Part shown: in pieces, positions 34,745 through 43,432 of the stretch
Position numbering within the stretch: the stretch's first letter is position 1
Layout of the letters: every line of letters begins with the position of its first letter
Assembly: GCF_003369795.1 (NCBI RefSeq)
Contig: NZ_CP026730.1
Location: forward strand, 6,625,001 to 6,689,000
Direction of reading: 5' to 3'
Origin: Streptomyces sp. CB09001
GTDB taxonomy: Bacteria; Actinomycetota; Actinomycetes; Streptomycetales; Streptomycetaceae
DNA length: 64,000 bases
Translations under genes and position numbers: made by a program
The notes under the pieces: model-generated
What the model was told of the DNA's origin: nothing
The model's input: only the letters and a program-made list of their open reading frames with translations
Databases searched by the model: none

Positions 34745-35041
34745 CTAGCGAAGCTCCTCCCGGTAGCGCTCCAGCGCGGGCGCCGTCTTCGTGGCGACGA
34801 ACTCGGTGACGCGGTACGCGCACACACCGGCCCTGACGAACGGGTCGCCCGCGGTGATCTCCTCGATTTGCGCACGGTCCTCCGCGACGGCGAGGATCAC
34901 CCCGCCCTCGCGGGGTTCCTTGCGTCCGGACGCCAGGAACACGCCCTGCTCGTACAGCCCGTCGAGCCAGGCCACGTGGTCGGGCAGCAGGGCGTCGACG
35001 GTTTCGAGCGGGGCGGTGTAGGAGAGCTCCAGTACGAACAT
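34745..35041 (-). CDS. YciI-family protein
   Basis: This 98-residue YciI-like ferredoxin-fold protein shows the pattern MFVLELSYTAPLETVDALLPDHVAWLDGLYEQGVFLASGRKEP with the conserved histidine (DHVAWL), GGVILA, and DPFVRAGV. The biochemical role of the family is unresolved. It is convergent with the SAP-like gene (11 bp) and divergent from endonuclease V (41 bp between starts), so the two starts share a very short promoter region. Confidence 0.88.
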   Translation of the reverse strand: MFVLELSYTAPLETVDALLPDHVAWLDGLYEQGVFLASGRKEPREGGVILAVAEDRAQIEEITAGDPFVRAGVCAYRVTEFVATKTAPALERYREELR

Positions 35042-35082
35042 GATCGCGAGCCTACTCGGGCTCCCGTAGGCTTGCGGCCACC

Positions 35083-35784
35083 ATGACGACCGTGAGTGTG
35101 CAGACCCCCGCCGGCTGGCCCACGACCGAGGAACGGGCCCGGGCGGTCCAGGACGAACTGCGCGCCCGCGTGGTGCTCGACGAGCCAGGCCCGCCCCCCG
35201 GCACCGGCCGGGTGACCGGCGTGGACGTCGCCTACGACGACGAACGCGACGTCGTCGCCGCGGCGGCCGTCGTGCTGGACGCCGCGACCCTCGCCGTCGT
35301 CGCCGAGGCCACGGCCGTCGGCCGGATCTCCTTCCCCTACGTGCCCGGCCTGCTCGCCTTCCGGGAGATCCCGACCGTGCTCGCCGCCCTGGAGGCGCTG
35401 ACCTGCCCGCCCGGCCTGGTCGTGTGCGACGGGTACGGCCTGGCCCACCCGCGCCGCTTCGGCCTCGCGAGCCACCTGGGCGTCCTCACCGGCCTGCCCA
35501 CGATCGGCGTGGCCAAGAACCCCTTCACCTTCACCCACGACGACCCCGACACCCCGCGCGGCAGCACGTCCCCGCTGCTCGCCGGTGCCGAGGAGGTCGG
35601 GCGCGCGGTGCGCACCCGCGACGGCGTGAAGCCGGTCTTCGTCTCGGTCGGGCACCGGGTGGGCCTCGGCAACGCCTGCGCCCACACCCTGGCCCTGACA
35701 CCCGCCTACCGGCTGCCGGAGACCACCCGCAGGGCCGACGCCCTGTGCCGCGCGGCCCTGCGGGACGCCGCCTACCCGGCCTGA
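35083..35784 (+). CDS. nfi: Endonuclease V (deoxyinosine 3'-endonuclease)
   Basis: This repair endonuclease nicks DNA one base 3' of deoxyinosine produced by adenine deamination. The 233-residue protein shows the family motifs GVDVAYDDE (catalytic Asp), SFPYVPGLLAFREIPTVLAAL, CDGYGLAHPRRFGLASHLG and PTIGVAKN. The start is the ATG at 35083 (MTTVSVQTPAGWP). Its last 13 bp overlap the end of the convergent small gene at 35772-35966. Confidence 0.93.
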   Translation: MTTVSVQTPAGWPTTEERARAVQDELRARVVLDEPGPPPGTGRVTGVDVAYDDERDVVAAAAVVLDAATLAVVAEATAVGRISFPYVPGLLAFREIPTVLAALEALTCPPGLVVCDGYGLAHPRRFGLASHLGVLTGLPTIGVAKNPFTFTHDDPDTPRGSTSPLLAGAEEVGRAVRTRDGVKPVFVSVGHRVGLGNACAHTLALTPAYRLPETTRRADALCRAALRDAAYPA

Positions 35785-35966
35785 TCCTGGACGCTCCAGC
35801 GGCCCACCTCCCGGTACGCCGAGTCGTAGATCTCCGAGCCGTCGCCGGGCCGCAGCGCGTAGTGCTTCAGGTTGCCGCCCCAGTACCGCAGGATCCGCTG
35901 CAACTCGGCCGTGGGGTCCTCGGCGAGCGCGCCCTCGTCCATGGTGACTTCGAGAAGGAACTTCAT
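35772..35966 (-). CDS. Small conserved hypothetical protein
   Basis: This 64-residue protein begins MKFLLEVTMDEGALAEDPTAE and ends VGRWSVQDQAG; the middle has LQRILRYWGGNLKHYALRPGDG. Codon use is typical for the genome. The ATG at 35966 is preceded by GAAGG, which decides it over the upstream frame to 36011. No domain recognised. It ends inside the 3' end of the endonuclease V gene on the other strand. Confidence 0.65.
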   Translation of the reverse strand: MKFLLEVTMDEGALAEDPTAELQRILRYWGGNLKHYALRPGDGSEIYDSAYREVGRWSVQDQAG

Positions 35967-36135
35967 GCCTTCAAGGCTTTCATTGAACTCCTGTTTGGCA
36001 CTTTGCCGCACATGATGCCCGGTGGCCCGGAGAACGGTGCCGTGAAAGTCTCAAATCGGCGGATCCGAGCACCCCGAGTGATCTGAGTATCCGTACGGAT
36101 GTGCCACCGGCCGCGGTCCCGGCAGGGTGGACGGC

Positions 36136-36282
36136 ATGACGCCACAGCGTGCACCCAAGTACCCGGCCCGGTCCGGCCGCCCCGTCGAGCGGTCCGTGGT
36201 CGCGGGTCTGGTGCTGGCGGTGGGCGCGGGTCTGGCCTGGATCGGCGGGATGATCTACACGATCGCCGGGTGGTCCGGGTAG
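36136..36282 (+). CDS. Small single-pass membrane protein, hypothetical
   Basis: A 48-residue open frame: a basic N-terminus (MTPQRAPKYPARSGRPVERS) then one strongly hydrophobic segment (VVAGLVLAVGAGLAWIGGMI) and a short YTIAGWSG tail. GC-rich third positions and the clear membrane segment support it as a gene. An AGGGTGG Shine-Dalgarno-like stretch lies upstream. Function unknown. A 10-bp repeat array follows its stop. Confidence 0.6.
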   Translation: MTPQRAPKYPARSGRPVERSVVAGLVLAVGAGLAWIGGMIYTIAGWSG

Positions 36283-36300
36283 GCCCCGGCCACCCGGAGC

Positions 36301-36400
36301 GGCCCACGGCGGCCCACGGCGGCCCACGGCGGCCCACGGCGGCCCACGGCGTCCCGGGGCGCCCCACGGCGTCCCGGGGCGTCCCGGGACGGCCCGTCAG
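36301..36400. repeat. Array of ten 10-bp GC-rich repeats
   Basis: Five exact copies of GGCCCACGGC (36301-36350) followed by five degenerate copies such as GTCCCGGGGC and GCCCCACGGC. The array runs into the stop codon of the convergent reductase gene (36397). Confidence 0.95.
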
Positions 36401-37587
36401 CGGGTCGCGGCCACCCGGAAGCCGATGCCCGCCGCCCGCAGCCGCCCGGTCAGCGCGTCGCCCATCGCCACGGTCGTCGTGACCTGCCCGGCCGTCGGCG
36501 GCAGGGCGTCGAGGGCGAGACAGAGCGCCGCCTCGGCGAACATCTTGGCCGTCTCGTCGTACCCGGGGTCGCCGCCCGCGACCTCGGTGAACACCTTCCG
36601 GCCGCCGCCCTCGCCCACGAAGCGGACCGAGAACCAGCTCCTCGCCCGCCGCTCGGCGCTCGGTCCCGCGCCCGGCGCGAGCCTGGCCGACAGCCTGCGC
36701 CGTGCGGGCGGCACCTGGGCCGCCGCCACCAGCGCACCCACGGCCGCCGCCCCGCCCAGCGCGACGGGCAGCCGCCGTACGGCCGCGTAGTGGCGGTAAC
36801 GGAAGTCCGGGCCGTAGCGGTCCAGGGCCTTCGCGGACCGGCGCACGATCTGCGCGTCCACGGTCGGCAGCGGCAGCGCCCACGCCCCCACCTCCCCGGC
36901 GAACCGGGGCGCCCCGATCGGCGTCGCCACGCGGCGGCCGACCAGGCGCGGCTCGTGCCGCCGGCGGTCCAGCGCCGCGGCCCGCAGTTCGCGGCCGCGC
37001 GCGAACTGGCCCAGCGCGGAGGCGAACGTACCGCCCGAGAACGTGGCGCTGACGGTCACGAAGCCGTCCACGGTCAGCGGCACGCCCTCCGGCAGCTGCC
37101 GCACGGTGAAGTACACGCCGAGGTCGTGCGGGACGGAGTCGAAACCGCAGGCGTGCACCAGGCGGGCCCCGGTCTCCCGCGCGCGGGCGTCGTGGCGGAC
37201 GTAGGCCAGGTCCACGAACTCGGGCTCCCCGGTGAGGTCGAGGTAGTCCGTGCCGGTGTCCGCGCAGGCGGCGACCAGCGCGTCGCCGTGACGGACGTAG
37301 GGCCCGACCGTCGTGGCCACCACGCGCGCGTGCCCGGCGAGTTCGCGCAGCGAGTCCGGATCGGACACGTCAGCGAGCAGCACGCCGACCTCGGCCGCGG
37401 TGTCCGCCGCGCCGGTCAGCCGCTCGCGCAGGCGGCGCAGCCGCTCCTCGTCGCGGCCCGCGATCGCCCAGCGCAGCCCGTCCGGCGCGTGTGCGGCGAG
37501 GTACTCCGCGGTCAGTTCACCGACGAACCCCGTCGCCCCGAACAGCACGATGTCGTACGGCCGGTCGGCCGTCTTCAGCCTGTTCAT
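36397..37587 (-). CDS. Saccharopine-dehydrogenase-family reductase (trans-acting enoyl-reductase-like)
   Basis: This NAD(P)-binding protein of 396 residues begins YDIVLFGATGFVGELTAEYLA (Rossmann GxxGxxG). Other segments are RWAIAGRDEERL, VVATTVGPYVRHG and DLTGEPEFV, and HACGFDSVPHDLGV. This matches the actinobacterial group that includes mycobacterial trans-acting enoyl reductases of lipid synthesis, rather than true lysine-pathway enzymes. The substrate is not known. It is divergent from the CoA-transferase/thiolase cluster, with a palindrome in the shared promoter region. Confidence 0.83.
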   Translation of the reverse strand: MNRLKTADRPYDIVLFGATGFVGELTAEYLAAHAPDGLRWAIAGRDEERLRRLRERLTGAADTAAEVGVLLADVSDPDSLRELAGHARVVATTVGPYVRHGDALVAACADTGTDYLDLTGEPEFVDLAYVRHDARARETGARLVHACGFDSVPHDLGVYFTVRQLPEGVPLTVDGFVTVSATFSGGTFASALGQFARGRELRAAALDRRRHEPRLVGRRVATPIGAPRFAGEVGAWALPLPTVDAQIVRRSAKALDRYGPDFRYRHYAAVRRLPVALGGAAAVGALVAAAQVPPARRRLSARLAPGAGPSAERRARSWFSVRFVGEGGGRKVFTEVAGGDPGYDETAKMFAEAALCLALDALPPTAGQVTTTVAMGDALTGRLRAAGIGFRVAATR

Positions 37588-37700
37588 GACATCCCTCCGT
37601 CACCCGTCGGCAACCCCTGGGTCCGCAGCACGCGCCGTTGCCGGTGGCTGAGGCTAGCGTGAGGATCGCGCGGCCCGGAGAGGAGCCTGCACCATAATTG

Positions 37701-37714
37701 GCTAAGCGCTTGCT
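37701..37714. promoter_or_regulatory. AAGCGCTT-centred palindrome in the divergent promoter region
   Basis: GCTAAGCGCTTGCT lies between the reductase start (37587) and the CoA-transferase start (37795). The core AAGCGCTT is a perfect 8-bp palindrome. The sequence partly fits the AnCAAGnnCTTGnT pattern that I recall for the TetR regulator KstR2 of acyl-CoA/steroid catabolism; the match is imperfect on the left arm. Confidence 0.4.
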
Positions 37715-37794
37715 CGCCCGGGTCTTGTGCGCAGTGGAACACGTTCTTAGCATCACTGGTGTTACATCGGTTGTGTCACAGAGCTGGGGGCTGG

Positions 37795-38979
37795 ATGCCG
37801 GAAGTGAGGACGCCGACGCGGAGCCCGGGCGCCGAGGGCCCGCTCGCCGGTGTGCGCGTGGTCGAGCTGGCCGGTATCGGCCCCGGACCCTTCGCCGCCA
37901 TGCTCCTGGCCGACCTGGGCGCCGACGTCGTACGCGTCGACCGTCCCGGCGGGCCCGGCCTCGGGATCGACCCCGCCCACGACGTCACCAACCGCAACAA
38001 GCGCTCCGTGCTCGTCGACCTCAAGGCACCGGACGGCCCGGCCCGGGTCCTCGACCTCGCCGAACGCGCCGACGTCCTGATCGAGGGCTACCGACCCGGC
38101 GTCGCGGAACGGCTCGGCGTCGGCCCCGGGGACTGCCACGCCCGCAACCCGCGCCTCGTCTACGGCCGGATGACCGGCTGGGGCCAGGAGGGCCCACTCG
38201 CCCGGCACGCCGGACACGACATCGGGTACATCGCGCTCACCGGCACCCTCGGCATGACCGGCGCCCCCGACGAGCCCCCGGCCGCCCCCGCCAACCTCCT
38301 CGGCGACTACGCGGGCGGCTCCCTCTACCTGGTCGTCGGCCTCCTCGCCGCCCTGCACCACGCGCGGGAGCACGGCACCGGGCAGGTCGTGGACGCCGCC
38401 ATCGTCGACGGCACCGCCCACCTCTCCGCGATGATCCACGGCATGCTGGCCGCCGGCGCCTGGCAGGACCGGCGGGGCGCCAACCTCCTGGACGGCGGCT
38501 GCCCCTTCTACGGCACCTACGAGACCGCCGACGGCCGGTACATGGCGGTCGGAGCCCTGGAGCCGCGGTTCTACGCCGAGTTCACGCGGCTGCTCGGCCT
38601 CCCCGACCCGGCACCGCGCGACGACATGTCCCGCTGGCCCGAGCTGCGCGCGGCCGTCGCCGCCCGCTTCAAGTCCCGTACCCGCGACGAGTGGACGGCC
38701 GTCTTCACCGACACGGACGCCTGTACGGCCCCCGTCCTGTCGCTGCGCGAGGCCCCGCACCACCCGCACCTCGCCGCCCGCGGCACCTTCACCGACCACG
38801 ACGGCATCACCCAGCCGGCCCCCGCACCCCGCTTCTCCGCGACCCCCACCGCCGTCCGCACCGGCCCCGCCCTGCCCGGCGCCGACACCGAGACCGTGGT
38901 CCGCGACTGGGGGCTGGCCCCCGACTGGGTGCCGCCCCCGGCCTCCCGCCCCGATCCCGCAGTGCACAACCCTCAGTGA
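37795..38979 (+). CDS. CoA-transferase family III / alpha-methylacyl-CoA racemase-like protein
   Basis: This 394-residue CaiB/BaiF-type protein moves CoA between carboxylates or racemises 2-methylacyl-CoA. Typical segments: GPLAGVRVVELAGIGPGPFAAMLLADLGADVVRVDRPG, NRNKRSVLVDLK, GRMTGWGQEGPLARHAGHDIGYIALTG (with the catalytic-type GHD) and FYGTYETADGRYMAVGALE. The GHD and the ALE C-terminal half fit methylacyl-CoA racemases. The ATG at 37795 (MPEVRTPTRSP) gives the family start; the frame extends to 37759 without homology. It is followed by thiolase and FadB, so it probably feeds branched acyl-CoAs to beta-oxidation. Confidence 0.87.
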   Translation: MPEVRTPTRSPGAEGPLAGVRVVELAGIGPGPFAAMLLADLGADVVRVDRPGGPGLGIDPAHDVTNRNKRSVLVDLKAPDGPARVLDLAERADVLIEGYRPGVAERLGVGPGDCHARNPRLVYGRMTGWGQEGPLARHAGHDIGYIALTGTLGMTGAPDEPPAAPANLLGDYAGGSLYLVVGLLAALHHAREHGTGQVVDAAIVDGTAHLSAMIHGMLAAGAWQDRRGANLLDGGCPFYGTYETADGRYMAVGALEPRFYAEFTRLLGLPDPAPRDDMSRWPELRAAVAARFKSRTRDEWTAVFTDTDACTAPVLSLREAPHHPHLAARGTFTDHDGITQPAPAPRFSATPTAVRTGPALPGADTETVVRDWGLAPDWVPPPASRPDPAVHNPQ

Positions 38980-38990
38980 AAGGCCTGCCA

Positions 38991-40205
<1,215 letters not shown>

Positions 40206-40275
40206 CCCCCTCCCGACGGATACGGCGGCCACGACCGCCGCGACGGCCACGACGGATCACCTGGAGCACACCCTC

Positions 40276-42456
40276 ATGAGCACCGAGCCCACCACCATCC
40301 GCTGGGAGCAGGACGACACCGGTGTCGTCACCCTCGTCCTCGACGACCCCGACCAGTCCGCGAACACCATGAACCAGGCGTTCCGCGACTCACTGGCGGC
40401 GGTCACCGACCGCCTGGAGGCCGAGCAGGACTCCATCCGCGGCGTCGTCGTCACCTCCGCCAAGAAGACCTTCTTCGCCGGCGGCGACCTGCGCGACCTC
40501 ATCCGCGTCACCCCCGAGACCGCCCAGGACCTCTTCGACGGCGGCATGGCCATCAAGCGCAACCTGCGCCGCATCGAGACCCTCGGCAAGCCCGTCGTCG
40601 CCGCCATGAACGGCGCGGCCCTCGGCGGCGGCTACGAGATCGCCCTGGCCTGCCACCACCGCGTCGCCCTGGACGCGCCCGGCTCCAAGATCGGCTGTCC
40701 CGAGGTCACCCTCGGCCTGCTCCCCGGAGGCGGCGGCGTCGTCCGCACCGTCCGGATGCTCGGCATCACCGACGCCCTCCTGAAGGTCCTCCTCCAGGGC
40801 ACCCAGTACAACCCGCGCCGCGCCCAGGAGAACGGCCTGGTCGACGAGGTCGCCGACAGCCGAGAGGACATGCTCGCCAAGGCCCGCGCCTTCATCGACG
40901 CCCACCCGGAGTCCGCCCAGCCCTGGGACCGGCCCGGCTACCGCATCCCCGGCGGCACCCCCGCCCACCCGAAGTTCGCGGCCAACCTGCCCGCCTTCCC
41001 CGCCAACCTGCGCAAGCAGACGAACGGCGCCCCCTACCCGGCGCCGCGCAACATCATGGCCGCCGCCGTCGAGGGCTCCCAGGTCGACTTCGAGACCGCG
41101 CAGGTCATCGAGGCCCGCTACTTCGTCGAGCTGGCCGCCGGGCAGACCTCGAAGAACATGATCCAGGCGTTCTTCTTCGATCTCCAGGCGGTCAACTCCG
41201 GTGCCAACCGCCCGAAGGGTGTCGAGGCCCGGAAGGTCACCAAGGTGGCCGTGCTGGGTGCGGGGATGATGGGTGCGGGCATCGCGTACTCGTGTGCCCG
41301 CGCGGGTATCGAGGTGGTGTTGAAGGACGTCTCCCTGGAGTCGGCCGTCAAGGGGAAGGCGTACTCGGAGAAGCTGTGCGCCAAGGCCGTCGCGCGGGGC
41401 CGTACGAGCCGGGAGAAGGCCGACGCCCTGCTCGCGCGGATCACGCCGACCGCCGAGGTGGGAGACCTCGCCGGCTGCGACGCGGTGATCGAGGCGGTGT
41501 TCGAGGACACCTCGCTCAAGCACAAGGTGTTCCAGGAGATCGAGCACGTCGTCGCCCCCGACGCCCTCCTGTGCTCCAACACCTCCACGCTGCCGATCAC
41601 CGCCCTGGCCGAGGGCGTCGAGCGCCAGGGCGACTTCATCGGGCTGCACTTCTTCTCTCCTGTGGACAAGATGCCGCTGGTGGAGATCATCAAGGGCGAG
41701 CGGACCGGCGACGAGACGCTGGCGCGGGCGTTCGACCTGGTCCGGCAGATCGGCAAGACACCGATCGTGGTGAACGACTCGCGGGGCTTCTTCACCTCCC
41801 GGGTCATCGGCCACTTCATCAACGAGGGCGTCGCGATGGTCGGCGAGGGCATCGAGCCCGCCTCCGTCGAACAGGCGGCGGCGCAGGCGGGGTACCCGGC
41901 CAAGGTGCTGTCCCTGATGGACGAACTGACCCTCACCCTCCCCCGCAAGATCCGCAACGAGACGAAGCGGGCGGTGGAGGAGGCGGGCGGCACCTGGACC
42001 GCGCACCCCGCCGAGGCGCTCATCGACCGCATGGTCGACGAGTTCGGCCGCCCGGGACGCTCCGGCGGTGCCGGGTTCTACGAGTACGGGGAGGACGGAA
42101 AGCGGGCCGGGCTGTGGCCGGGGCTGCGTGAGCACTTCACCAAGCCCGGGTACGAGATCCCGTTCGCCGACATGCAGGAGCGGATGCTCTTCGCCGAGGC
42201 GCTGGACACCGTCAGGCTCCTGGAGGAGGGCGTGCTGACCTCCGTCGCCGACGCCAACATCGGCTCGATCTTCGGCATCGGCTTCCCCGGCTGGACCGGC
42301 GGCATCCTCCAGTACGTCAACGGCTACGAGGGAGGTCTGCCGGGCTTCGTCGCCCGCGCCCGCGAACTGGCCGACCGCTACGGCGAGCGCTTCACCCCAC
42401 CCGCCCTGCTGGTGGAGAAGGCGGACAACGGGGAGGTCTTCACGGACGGCCGCTGA
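40276..42456 (+). CDS. FadB-type multifunctional enzyme: enoyl-CoA hydratase / 3-hydroxyacyl-CoA dehydrogenase
   Basis: This 726-residue fusion catalyses hydration and oxidation in beta-oxidation. The crotonase domain (about 1-200) has the oxyanion-hole strand NGAALGGGYEIALACHHRVA and CPEVTLGLLPGGGG. The dehydrogenase begins around residue 315 with VAVLGAGMMGAGIAYSCARAG (NAD-binding), VFEDTSLKH, HFFSPVDKMPLVEII (catalytic His) and a C-terminal helical domain (VNDSRGFFTSRV). It follows the thiolase in the usual actinobacterial order. The cluster probably responds to fatty acids, but no local regulator other than the palindrome at 37701 is evident. Confidence 0.94.
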   Translation: MSTEPTTIRWEQDDTGVVTLVLDDPDQSANTMNQAFRDSLAAVTDRLEAEQDSIRGVVVTSAKKTFFAGGDLRDLIRVTPETAQDLFDGGMAIKRNLRRIETLGKPVVAAMNGAALGGGYEIALACHHRVALDAPGSKIGCPEVTLGLLPGGGGVVRTVRMLGITDALLKVLLQGTQYNPRRAQENGLVDEVADSREDMLAKARAFIDAHPESAQPWDRPGYRIPGGTPAHPKFAANLPAFPANLRKQTNGAPYPAPRNIMAAAVEGSQVDFETAQVIEARYFVELAAGQTSKNMIQAFFFDLQAVNSGANRPKGVEARKVTKVAVLGAGMMGAGIAYSCARAGIEVVLKDVSLESAVKGKAYSEKLCAKAVARGRTSREKADALLARITPTAEVGDLAGCDAVIEAVFEDTSLKHKVFQEIEHVVAPDALLCSNTSTLPITALAEGVERQGDFIGLHFFSPVDKMPLVEIIKGERTGDETLARAFDLVRQIGKTPIVVNDSRGFFTSRVIGHFINEGVAMVGEGIEPASVEQAAAQAGYPAKVLSLMDELTLTLPRKIRNETKRAVEEAGGTWTAHPAEALIDRMVDEFGRPGRSGGAGFYEYGEDGKRAGLWPGLREHFTKPGYEIPFADMQERMLFAEALDTVRLLEEGVLTSVADANIGSIFGIGFPGWTGGILQYVNGYEGGLPGFVARARELADRYGERFTPPALLVEKADNGEVFTDGR

Positions 42457-42465
42457 GCCGCCGGA

Positions 42466-43173
42466 TCATTCACCGGCCTCCTTGTCGAGCCACTCCCGCA
42501 GCTCCTCGCGCAGCGACCGCTGGAACGTGGTCAGCAGCGCCTGCACCACCAGCGGGTGCATGTGGGCGGACAGCGACCGCACCTCCGGCGCCTCCCGTTC
42601 GGCGACCGCGTCGCGCAGCAGCCGCGACAGGTCGCGCGCGGCGGCGCGGGAGTGCTCCAGGAGGGCCGTGCGGGCGGCGAGTACCGTCTCCGGGGAGAAG
42701 GGCACGTCGAGCAGCTCGACGCCGAGCCGGAGCAGCCCGACGTCCACCCGGTAGGCGTCGCGGTCGGGCAGCACGACGTCCATCGCCCCCAGCCGGTCCA
42801 CCTCCTCGTCGGTGAGCGGCCGTCCCGCCCGCCTGCCCAGCTCCTCGCGGGTGACCCGCTCCACCGTCTCCGGCGCCCAGGAGGCCACCACCGCGCGGTG
42901 GAGCGCCAGGTCGTGGGGGCTCAGGTCGTCCGGCAGCCGCTTGAGATACCGCTCGATGGCGGCCAGCGTCATGCCCTGGTGCTGCAACTCCTCGATCAGC
43001 GCCAGTCGCGCCAGGTGCTCCCGGCCGTAGTGCCCCACCCGGCGGGGACCGAGCACCGGCGGCGGCAGCAGTCCTCTGGTGCCGTAGAAGCGGACCGTGC
43101 GGACCGTGACGCCGGCCCGCGCGGCCAGCTCGTCGATCGTGAGGGTCGGCTCCGCGGTGTCGGTGGTCGTCAT
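42466..43173 (-). CDS. MerR-family transcriptional regulator
   Basis: This MerR-type activator of 235 residues has an N-terminal winged HTH (LTIDELAARAGVTVRTVRFYGTRGLLPPP, then GHYGREHLARLALIEELQHQGMTLAAIERYL) and a long C-terminal ligand domain of unknown specificity. The ATG at 43173 is chosen because the HTH starts directly after it; the longer frame runs into the promoter. A -10-like TACTGC ends only 5 bp from the ATG, so the mRNA is probably leaderless. It is divergent from the amino-acid permease. Confidence 0.88.
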   Translation of the reverse strand: MTTTDTAEPTLTIDELAARAGVTVRTVRFYGTRGLLPPPVLGPRRVGHYGREHLARLALIEELQHQGMTLAAIERYLKRLPDDLSPHDLALHRAVVASWAPETVERVTREELGRRAGRPLTDEEVDRLGAMDVVLPDRDAYRVDVGLLRLGVELLDVPFSPETVLAARTALLEHSRAAARDLSRLLRDAVAEREAPEVRSLSAHMHPLVVQALLTTFQRSLREELREWLDKEAGE

Positions 43174-43178
43174 GTGCA

Positions 43179-43208
43179 GCAGTATCGCTGTCTCACCAGT
43201 GCTGTGAA
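43179..43208 (-). promoter_or_regulatory. Leaderless MerR-type promoter with long spacer
   Basis: On the minus strand TTCACA (43203-43208) and TACTGC (43179-43184) are separated by 18 bp containing an inverted TTCAC...GTGAG element. A long spacer with a central dyad is typical of MerR-activated promoters, so autoregulation is likely. Confidence 0.45.
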
Positions 43209-43275
43209 ACCTCTCGCGCACCTGTCGCACGCCTCTTGCCCGACCTGTGCGGGCCATCGGTGGATCTTGTGAGAA

Positions 43276-43290
43276 GTCACGCTGTGTGAC
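43276..43290. promoter_or_regulatory. Inverted repeat upstream of the permease
   Basis: GTCAC-GCTGT-GTGAC is a perfect 5-5-5 inverted repeat in the 259-bp gap between the MerR gene and the permease. It could be an operator for the permease; the regulator is unknown. Confidence 0.4.
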
Positions 43291-43432
43291 CTGAACCACC
43301 GCATGCCCACGCAGCGTCGTGGGAAGGTGCCGTCTTGGTCTGTGCCGCGCCATTGGGTGGTGCGGGCCCGAGACACACGTACGGACGACTCGGGCGCACC
43401 CCGCCCGAGCGCACCAGAGAGTGGAACCACCC

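Noticed and set aside
36301..36400. CRISPR-like array
   Set aside because: Units are 10 bp with no spacers; it is a simple tandem repeat.
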